Below, piece after piece: positions 46,363 to 55,100 of a stretch of DNA of 64,000 nt; positions within the stretch are counted from its first letter, which is position 1; each line of letters starts with the position of its first letter. This DNA is from Chitinophagaceae bacterium. GTDB lineage: Bacteria; Bacteroidota; Bacteroidia; Chitinophagales; Chitinophagaceae. The stretch is taken from positions 1-64,000 of the forward strand of contig CANGIY010000008.1 of assembly GCA_947454235.1 (NCBI GenBank). The letters are read 5' to 3'. A program made the position numbers and the translations under genes. The notes below the pieces were generated by a model that saw nothing but the letters and a program-made list of their open reading frames with translations, ran no database searches and was not told the DNA's origin.

Positions 46363-47160
46363 ATGCTACCCGATTATATTACTATGAATAAAGACGCCTG
46401 GAACAAAAGGACACAGGCGCATATTAATACAGCATTTTATGATACTGCCGGATTCCTTGCGGGAAAGAACATGCTCAACGACATTGAACTTCAACTTCTG
46501 GGCGACCTGAAGGGCAAAAAAGTATTGCACCTCCAATGCCATTTCGGACTTGACACATTGTCACTTGCACGACTAGGTGCCTCTGTAACCGGAATTGACC
46601 TATCGAATGAAGCGATCGATAAAGCTAAAGAACTTGCTGAAGAGACAAAGCTGGACGCGCGTTTTATTTGCTGCAATATTTACGATTTAAAGAATGTGCT
46701 CGATGATCAATTTGATATTGTGTTTACATCGTATGGCACCATCGGTTGGTTGCCTGATTTAAATCGCTGGGCTGACATAGTTGCACACTATATAAAACCG
46801 GGAGGCAAATTTGTATTTGCTGAATTCCATCCCTTCGTTTGGATGTGGAATGATGAGTTGACTGAAATCACCTATAGTTACTTTAATGTAGCACCAATTG
46901 TAGAGACACAGTCGGGCACCTATGCCGATAAAGAAGCACCAATTACTGCGAGTTACTGCACATGGAACCATCCGTTGCAAGATGTCTTTTCTGCTTTACT
47001 GAACAACGGTTTGGTGATAAGTGCATTTAAGGAATACGATTATTCGCCTTACGACTGCCTGGGGGGACTTGTGAAAGAAAGTGAGGGCATTTACAGACAC
47101 CACACAATGCGCGACAAAATGCCAATGGTTTATTCGTTGGTGGCTAATAAACCCGAATAA
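46363..47160 (+). CDS. SAM-dependent methyltransferase
   Basis: 265 residues from ATG at 46363; ATGs at 46324 and 46384 are alternatives. A class I methyltransferase fold: VLHLQCHFGLDTLSLARLGA is motif I, VTGIDLSNEAID is the acidic post-I loop, and DIVFTSYGTIGWLPDLNRWA is motif IV. A C-terminal extension of ~100 residues is typical of this Bacteroidota subfamily. The substrate is unknown. Its stop is directly followed by the ATG of a GNAT gene, so the two are coupled. Confidence 0.87.
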   Translation: MLPDYITMNKDAWNKRTQAHINTAFYDTAGFLAGKNMLNDIELQLLGDLKGKKVLHLQCHFGLDTLSLARLGASVTGIDLSNEAIDKAKELAEETKLDARFICCNIYDLKNVLDDQFDIVFTSYGTIGWLPDLNRWADIVAHYIKPGGKFVFAEFHPFVWMWNDELTEITYSYFNVAPIVETQSGTYADKEAPITASYCTWNHPLQDVFSALLNNGLVISAFKEYDYSPYDCLGGLVKESEGIYRHHTMRDKMPMVYSLVANKPE

Positions 47161-47721
47161 ATGAGCTATTTATTCACTTCTCAAAGATTGGGATTCAGGA
47201 CATGGAAACAATCGGACGTTGCATTAATGGCTGAAATCAATGCCGACGCTAACGTGATGCGCTATTTCCCTTCAACACAAAATGTTGCAGAAACAGAGGC
47301 ATTTGTTCAGCGTATGATTTCAATGTATGAAAAGAGTGGCTATTGTTATTTCGCTGTTGACGAATTAGACACAGGAGCGTTTATCGGGTTCATAGGAATA
47401 GCGTATCAGGAATATGATGCACCTTTTACTCCTTGCACTGACGTAGGCTGGCGGCTGAAACAAACCAGTTGGGGGAAGGGCTACGCTACAGAGGGAGCTG
47501 CCGCTTGTCTGGAATTTGCTTTTAAAAATAATTTCACTGATGAACTATATTCAGTTGCTCCCGGCGTGAACCATCCAAGCATCAATGTAATGCAGAAGAT
47601 AGGCATGAAATTCGATCTGCACTTCAACCACCCAAAACTTACAGAATTCCCGGCGCTACAACTTTGCCATGTATACAAACTCAATAAAAATGACTATTCA
47701 CAGTTAGGGAGTAAAAAATAG
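47161..47721 (+). CDS. GNAT-family N-acetyltransferase (RimJ/RimL-type)
   Basis: 186 residues. Pattern TSQRLGFRTWKQSDVALMAEIN at the start, GWRLKQTSWGKGYATEGAAA (acetyl-CoA motif A) and SINVMQKIGMKFD (motif B) fit the RimJ/RimL group that acetylates N-termini of ribosomal proteins or other amines. The gene abuts the methyltransferase without spacing. Substrate unknown. Confidence 0.87.
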   Translation: MSYLFTSQRLGFRTWKQSDVALMAEINADANVMRYFPSTQNVAETEAFVQRMISMYEKSGYCYFAVDELDTGAFIGFIGIAYQEYDAPFTPCTDVGWRLKQTSWGKGYATEGAAACLEFAFKNNFTDELYSVAPGVNHPSINVMQKIGMKFDLHFNHPKLTEFPALQLCHVYKLNKNDYSQLGSKK

Positions 47722-47864
47722 TGGGCTAGCTATTAATCTCTGAGTCAAAAATTGGTTCAAAGCCTTAATTTCAATCAAAATTTACTTTTATAGACATTCA
47801 ACGGCTGAAAAAAGGTGACCAGATTGCCTTTAGAGAACTAGTTGACACCTTTCAACAAAAGGTA

Positions 47865-48344
47865 ATGAATACTGTATTGGGTATGGTACAGGACCACCAT
47901 GTTGCGGAAGACCTGACACAAGAAGTTTTTGTTACTGTCTATAAATCCCTTATTTCTTTCAACGAAAAATCATCTTTATCTACCTGGATATATCGCATTA
48001 CTGTAAACAAATGCATCGACCACCTGCGTTCAAAAAATGTAAAAAAACGCAGCGGTTTTTTAAGTGCGATTTTCATGAAAGATTCCGGGGAAACAGCAGT
48101 TGAAGCGACCGATTTCAATCACCCTGGAGTTCAAATTGAAAACAGAGAAAAATCGAAGTACCTCTTCAAAGCACTCAATACCCTACCCGAAAATCAAAAA
48201 ACCGTATTCATACTAACTTACATGGAAGACCTACCCCAAAAAGAAGTTGCAGAAATTATGGATATGACGGTAAAAGGAGTTGAGTCATTGTTGCAACGCG
48301 CAAAGGGAAATTTAAGGAAATACCTATCTGACCTTGATATTTGA
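47865..48344 (+). CDS. ECF-type RNA polymerase sigma factor
   Basis: The conventional call starts at ATG 47865 (159 aa). Region 2 (VAEDLTQEVFVTVYKSL, STWIYRITVNKCIDHLR) and region 4 (TLPENQKTVFILTYMEDLPQKEVAEIM, VESLLQRAKGNLRKYL) are clear. Homologous N-terminal residues DIQRLKKGDQIAFRELVDTF are encoded in frame upstream (47793-47852), before the ATG, but no ATG, GTG or TTG opens them; the frame runs from a TAA at 47766. The true start may be a rare codon (ATA 47790, ATT 47796 or CTG 47805). No anti-sigma gene is adjacent. Confidence 0.85.
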   Translation: MNTVLGMVQDHHVAEDLTQEVFVTVYKSLISFNEKSSLSTWIYRITVNKCIDHLRSKNVKKRSGFLSAIFMKDSGETAVEATDFNHPGVQIENREKSKYLFKALNTLPENQKTVFILTYMEDLPQKEVAEIMDMTVKGVESLLQRAKGNLRKYLSDLDI

Positions 48345-48396
48345 CACCCGCCTGAATTTCGTGGGGAATATTATTTTTAACAAAGCAGTAGAGTAC

Positions 48397-48427
48397 TTTG
48401 CAATTGTAAATTGTTTTTTTACCTTTG
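48397..48427 (+). promoter_or_regulatory. Bacteroidota-type promoter of the 2TM protein
   Basis: TTTG (48397-48400), 19 bases, then TACCTTTG (48420-48427), matching the consensus as exactly as the atpD promoter. It falls inside an upstream open frame and supports the ATG at 48451. Confidence 0.75.
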
Positions 48428-48450
48428 GGGCGCTTAAAATTCACAATTCT

Positions 48451-48699
48451 ATGCCAAAAAAAATAAAACCAACCGGTAAACAAAAGTCAATGTTAATGTT
48501 GCACATTGTCATTTTTGCGATTGGTACAATTGCTTCATTGATGCTTTATGACAAAGGCGCAAATGGCAAATGGGTATACCCTTGGCCAGCTTGGACTGTT
48601 GCTGCATGGGGTCTTTGCCTCATTGGTCACTATTGTATCGTTTACACTAGCTACGAAGATGAAGGATACGACATCTATCGTAAACAACAAGGAAAATAG
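48451..48699 (+). CDS. 2TM-domain membrane protein
   Basis: 82 residues. Basic N-terminus (MPKKIKPTGKQKS), two helices (MLHIVIFAIGTIASLML and WPAWTVAAWGLCLIGHYCIV) separated by a short loop, and an acidic/basic tail. This is the 2TM domain of small Bacteroidota membrane proteins, function unknown. The preferred start is given by the promoter at 48397-48427, not the ATG at 48334. Confidence 0.8.
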   Translation: MPKKIKPTGKQKSMLMLHIVIFAIGTIASLMLYDKGANGKWVYPWPAWTVAAWGLCLIGHYCIVYTSYEDEGYDIYRKQQGK

Positions 48700-48721
48700 T
48701 TTTCAAGTTATTTCTACATAC

Positions 48722-48748
48722 AAAGCGACTCCAACGAGTCGCTTTTTT
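48722..48748 (+). terminator. terminator of the 2TM gene
   Basis: AAAGCGACT and AGTCGCTTT pair around a 6-base loop, followed by a T-run. It is 22 bases past the stop. Confidence 0.75.
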
Positions 48749-49123
48749 GTTGTCTTAGGACTTTTCTATTTACGTCCTGATTTTCAGAATCAATAACAAA
48801 ATGGACATTTGGCGTTGCGCTCCTTACGTACTATTAAACTGCAATTCACACTATTTCAATTTGTTATATAACCACTGATTAATTAAAGCGCTATTTTAAT
48901 AAAAATCATCCCTAGAAATAGTAAAATGCTTGGTTTTTCCAGTTTTTTTTGGTTAATTTTGTTGAGTTATTGATATTTATTTTATTAGTTCAAATCATTA
49001 ACCAATAATTAAATTTCGATCAACAACCTTGATTTTAAACCTATCGAACAATTAAAACGGACCTACCTCCTGAAAAGTTGAATAGTTCCAATTTCTTCAC
49101 GCTCAACAAACAAAGCATTGATT
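48749..49123. other. gene-free upstream region of the giant surface protein
   Basis: About 375 bases, AT-rich, no ORF and no repeat seen. A TAAATTTCG motif at about 49011 resembles an imperfect -7 box. The distance to the ATG at 49124 would give a long leader of about 100 bases, so a regulatory leader is possible but unproven. Confidence 0.45.
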
Positions 49124-52100
49124 ATGAAAAGACTTGTATGCCTGTTTCTTTTAGGAATTTTGTTTTTAAACCAGTCGAATGCCGCAACGGTTACACTTAC
49201 ACTAAACCCCAGCAGCACCGGTTGGGCCAATTCTTCATCTGCAACCAGTGGAGATTTATCAGTAAGTAACTCTGCCAACCGTGGTTATGCGGTATTTAAC
49301 CTGAGTAGTCTGACCATCCCTACCGGTTGCGTGATAACCAGTGTTACACTTGGCTTTACAATTACCGCTATTACGGGTACTACAACGCCCACCCAAACCA
49401 TTTACGGATATGCGGGTAATATCTCGTCGTTATCGGGTTCATCTATTTACAGTGCATGTACTTCCGGCACGACCGCGCTTTATACAGCCACATGGGGCAC
49501 AGCCGTAACCACCAAGACAATGGCGAGCACAGCTGCCGCTATCTCATTCGTAACATCCAACATTTCGGGTACCGTGAGTATGTGCTGGGTAGAATCAGGC
49601 ACCGGAACCAGGGCGTATTCAATTGATGGAAGCACAACACCTGTGCCTGTATTGACGGTGCAATATTGTACTGCACCGGCTCCCGTTATCACAGCAACTC
49701 CAAACCCTGTTTGTGCAGGCGCAAATGTTACTTTTTCAAGCACACCTGCAGGTGCTACCTATGCCTGGACGGGTCCAAACAGCTTTACATCAACTGCGCA
49801 AAACCCGGGAGCAATTACTGCTAGTTCTTTATCAGCAGGCACCTATTCTGTTACTACAACTTTGGCATGCGGTAGCTGGGCTATAGCAACAAAAGTTGTT
49901 ACAGTAACCCCTACACCAACCGTAACAGTAACTCCTTCATCAACTACATATTGCTTCAGAACAGCAGTTCCATTAACGGCTTCAGGTGCAACTACTTATG
50001 CCTGGACCCCAACTACGGGATTGAGTGGAGCCACTGGCGCTACTGTCAACGCATCACCTGCTTCAACAACAACATATACTGTAACAGGAACTGCTTCGGG
50101 TTGTACGGGTACTGCAGTTACAACAGTGAACTATAGCGCTGCCGCTGATGCCGTTTTTTCGGTAACAGCAAGGGCTGCACCTACTACAACATGTTCTGGC
50201 GGTGCTTCAACACTATATAATACAATTACAAATACCAATTTCAATACAGTCACTTCTCAAACGTATTCAGCAGTTGCAACAGGTGGTACAGCGGTTTTAG
50301 CCGGTGCCGACGATGACTATGCAACAGTAACTATTCCGTTTAACTTCAATTTTTACGGCGTCAACTACACCTCTGTAAATATCTGCTCAAATGGGTTCAT
50401 CAATTTCGGTACTCCTGCAACAGACTATTCAAGTGTTTCATTGCCAAGTTCAAGTGCACCCGAAGGCATCATCGCATTGTTTTGGCACGACTTGAACCTC
50501 ACTTCGGGCAATATCAAGTACACATCTAATGGCACTGCCCCTAATCGTAAATTTATTGTGAGTTTCAACAACGTACCCGACTATTCAGGTTACGGAACCA
50601 ACACAGGACAAATTGTGTTGTATGAAACATCTAATAACATCGACATACTCATAGCTAGCTGTTCAGAAGCAGGGGGCGACCCCGTAACCGTTGGCGTTCA
50701 GAATCTTGACGGTTCTATTGGCATTGCACCAACAGGGAGAAATTACACCGACTTTTCAACGACTTCAGAAGCATGGCGCTTTACAGGTGTAGCGACTTCA
50801 GGGTACAACTACACCTGGACACCAGCTAGTTCTCTATCCAGCTCAACTGCTTCAAGCCCATACGCTAGCCCAATTTCCTCTTCGACAACTTTTACGCTTG
50901 TTGCTACCGACCCTACTTCAGGTTGTACAAAATCTGCAACAGCGGCAGTTACTGTGGGTACAATTTCAGGCACTATATCGCCTAACACTACAGCATGTAA
51001 TGGCGGGCACACAAATGTGGTTTTCACCGGACCTGGCAACGGTACCGCAACTTATAAAATAAATGGCGGCTCGCCCATAACCGTTTCTCTCGACTCGGCA
51101 GGTAGAGATACCGTTGTAACGGGCACATTGACTTCCACCACCATTTACTCACTCATTTCTGTAGGCTCAGGGGGCTGTAGTCAGTCAATTACTGGACAAA
51201 ATGATACCATTACAGTTATTTCTCCACCAACTGTCTCTGTCAGCCGGTCGGCAGCCACTTATTGCGCAGGTGGAAGTGGAGTAACATTGAGTGCATCGGG
51301 AACAGCAACCGCCTACACCTGGTCACCAGCAACAGGCTTAAGTGCCACCACCGGAGCTTCAATTTCGGCATCACCATCATCAAATACTACCTATACGGTT
51401 ACAGGCTCAATAGGTGCTTGTGCTGTAACTGCCTCGACTTCTGTCAATTCTTCAGCAGCTTATTTTAGAATATCTGCAACTGGGATTCCTACATTGACTT
51501 GTGTTGGAGGTTCATCAACATTGAGTTCAACAATCAACAACTCTTATTTTAATACAGCAACTCCAATTACGTATGCTGCAGTAGCTACTACCGGAACAAG
51601 TGTATTGGCAGGGGCTGATGACGAAGAGGTTTCAGTGACTTTGCCGTTTACATTCTATTTCTATGGTGCTGCCTATAATTCACTTTATATCGGTTCGAAC
51701 GGGTATGCTAAGTTTGGTGCATACGGTCCTGATCTGACAGCATACGCGCTTCCAAACTCAAGTGCACCATCGGGCGTTGTATCACTTTTTGAACATGACC
51801 TCATTCTGTCATCGGGCAACATCAAATACTCCACGTTAGGGTCTGCACCCAACCGGCAGTTTGTTATTAGCTTCAACAACGTTCCTGATTATGACGGTTC
51901 ATCGAATAACACAGGACAAATCATTTTTTACGAAACTTTGAACTACATCGATCTTTTAATTTCACATAGTGCATCTGATATTGAAGCGACATGCGGCGTT
52001 CAAAACCTTGATGGCTCAAGGGGCATTGGGGTATCAGGGCGTAACGGCGTCAATTTCACTGCGAATTCTGAAGCATATCGGATAACGGGTGTACCATCGA

Positions 52101-55100
52101 CTGGCTATACCTACTCCTGGGCTCCGGCAGGAATGATGAGTAGCTCAACTGCAGCGTCACCGATTGCAAGCCCTATTTCTACCTCAACTACATTCACCGT
52201 AGTAGCAACAGATTCAACTACCGGCTGTGCGGCGTCAGCAACTACAACCGTTAATACAGGCACACTTTCAGGTACTATCAGCGGAACTGCGACAATTTGT
52301 AGCGGTTCTACTACCAATATCATCTTTACAGGCCCTGCAGGAGCTACAGCTACTTACACAATTAATGGTGGTAGTCCACGCACTGTTACACTTGATGCAT
52401 CAGGTCGCGATACGTTGGTTACTGATACTTTACGTTCAACTTCCGGAACATCAACTACCTATACTTATGCTTTTACGCGCATTGACGTGGGAACATGTTC
52501 AGTTACACTTAGTGGAGTATCTACAGTAGTTACTGTACTCACACCGCCTTCGGTAATTACCGGGGCATCAGCTATATGTATATCTTCAACAACAACATTA
52601 TCTGATTCAATTTCAGGAGGTACTTGGAGCAATACTCCTACAACAATGGGTACTGTAAGTTCTACTACAGGTGTATTTACGAGTACAACTACAACGGGTG
52701 CAACAACTGTTTCGTACACCATTGCTGGTTGTACTGCAGTTACATACCGCCTGGTTGTAGGTTCTGGTTCGCCTGCTGCAATTACCCCATCCACCGCTGT
52801 TAGTGTGTGTGTTGGGGCGACAACAACATTGGCTGATGCTACCGCAAGCGGTGCCTGGTCGAGCAGCGATATTACAATTGCTTCAGTTGGAACCACTGGT
52901 ATAGTAACCGGAGTTTCAAATGGTTCAGCTACAATTACATATTCAACCGGTTGCGGTTCTCCGGCAACTAAATCGGTTACAGTCAACGGAGCTACAATAA
53001 CTTTATCAAGCAACAGTCCGCTTTGTACAAGCAACACATTGAACCTAAGCGCTTCGCTTTCTTCATCAGGCAGTAGCTATTCGTGGACCGGACCGAACGG
53101 ATTTTCAGCAACGGGACTTTCAGCAAGTCTTTCAAGTTTAACAACAAGTGCTTCGGGAGTTTATACATTCTCTGCAACTATTAGTGGATGTGCAAATACT
53201 GCCACTACAAATGTATATGTAGAGAATACCCCTACTGTAACAGTTACCGCTTCACCTGCTTCTATTTGTAGCGGTGGCACGAGTACTTTGACTGATGTGG
53301 TAACCGCACCAACGACTTACACAGGGCGTTCGTTACCTTACAGCCTTGTCGCAATCACGGGAACAGCAGGGCCTAGCGGTGACGATGATTATTTAAATGT
53401 TTCAATTCCGTTCTCTTTCAGTTTCTATGGGCATAGCTACTCATCTGTAAATATATGCACCAATGGATTCATCAATTTCGGTACCGGCGATCTTAGTTAC
53501 AGTGCATTGCCTCTACCATCTAGCTCAGCACCGGAAGGCATTGTTGCACTTTTCTGGCACGATATGAATCCGGGAGCCAGCCAAATTAAGTATGCAACCG
53601 TAGGAACCACTCCTAACCGGAAATTTGTGGTGTACTATAATAATGTACCTGATCTTTCTGATGCTACGGTAAAAAGCACGGGTGAAATCATTTTATACGA
53701 AACTTCGAATAAAATAGAAATGCACGTTCTTAAAACCAACCTTGGTAATGTAAACGACCAAACGTGCGGTATTCAAAACATTGATGGATCTCAAGGCATT
53801 ACAGTTCCGGGTGAAAATGATACAGCTTATGCAATAACAGCAGGAACAGCATATCAATTCACAATGCCTAGCTATACGTATTCATGGACCCCTTCAACCG
53901 GGCTTTCGTCAAGCACCAGCGCTACCACAACGGCATCAGGACTTGCATCTACAACAATATATACAGTCACTACAAGAGATATTTACAGTTATTGTTCGGG
54001 TAACGTAACTACTAAAACTGTCAATGTAGTACCAAACCCTGTGGCATACAATGTAACGGGCGGCGGTGGATATTGTAGTGTTCCGGGTACTGGTGTTCAT
54101 GTTGGATTGAGCGGTTCAGATACCGGAGTTACTTATCAACTTTACAAAGGCGGTAGCCCTATTGGTAGTACGGTCGCCGGTACAGGTTCGGCACTAGACT
54201 TTGGTTTATTTACCGATACTACAGGCGCATACACTGTTACTGCAACCAATAACAGCCTTCCATGTTCTACAAATATGACCGGAAGTGTGCACGTGAGTAT
54301 TAATCCAACCCCAACTGTGTATGCTGTAAATGGCGGCGTCGGTTGCTCTTCTCCGGGTGTTGTAATCGGCTTGTCAGGGTCAGAAAGTGGCACTAACTAC
54401 CAATTATTTAAAAATGGAAGCGCGGTTACCACAATTTCAGGTACCGGTACACTTTTGAGTTATGGAACTTTAACCGATACAGCCACATATACGGTGGTTG
54501 CAACAAGCGGTGCGGGCTGCGTCGCTAACATGTCGGGGACGGCAACTGTAGGTTGGTCGCCTGCGGCATATACATTGACAGGTGGTTCGGGTGGTTGTAG
54601 CGGGTCTGGTATCACCGTGGGGCTTTCTGGTTCTCAAACTGGCGCAACTTACCAGTTGTATAATTATTCGAGTACAGTAGGCAGTGCGGTTTCTGGCACT
54701 TCTTCATCGCTTTCATTCGGACTTATGTCTGCAACAGGTGTTTACTCAGTCATTGCGACGGGCACGTACGGTTGTACTACTAATATGAATGGTAACGACA
54801 CAGTGTATGCAGCAACTGCGATATCATTAGGAGGAAACCCTAGTGTTTGCGCTCCTGCGACATCGGCGTCAATCTCATATTCAGTAGTTACAGGCACACC
54901 AAACGTGTATAATATTTCATGGAGTAGTGCTGCTCTAACTGCAGGCTTTACTGATGTTTCATCTGCAACCTTGAGTGGCGGCTTTATAGGAATTAGCCTG
55001 CCGACAGGTGTAACAGGTACATATACCGGAAGCATTACAGTTTCAAATGGTTCTTGTATCAGTGCGAGCTACCCTTTCAGCGTTCGTGTTGAGTCATATC

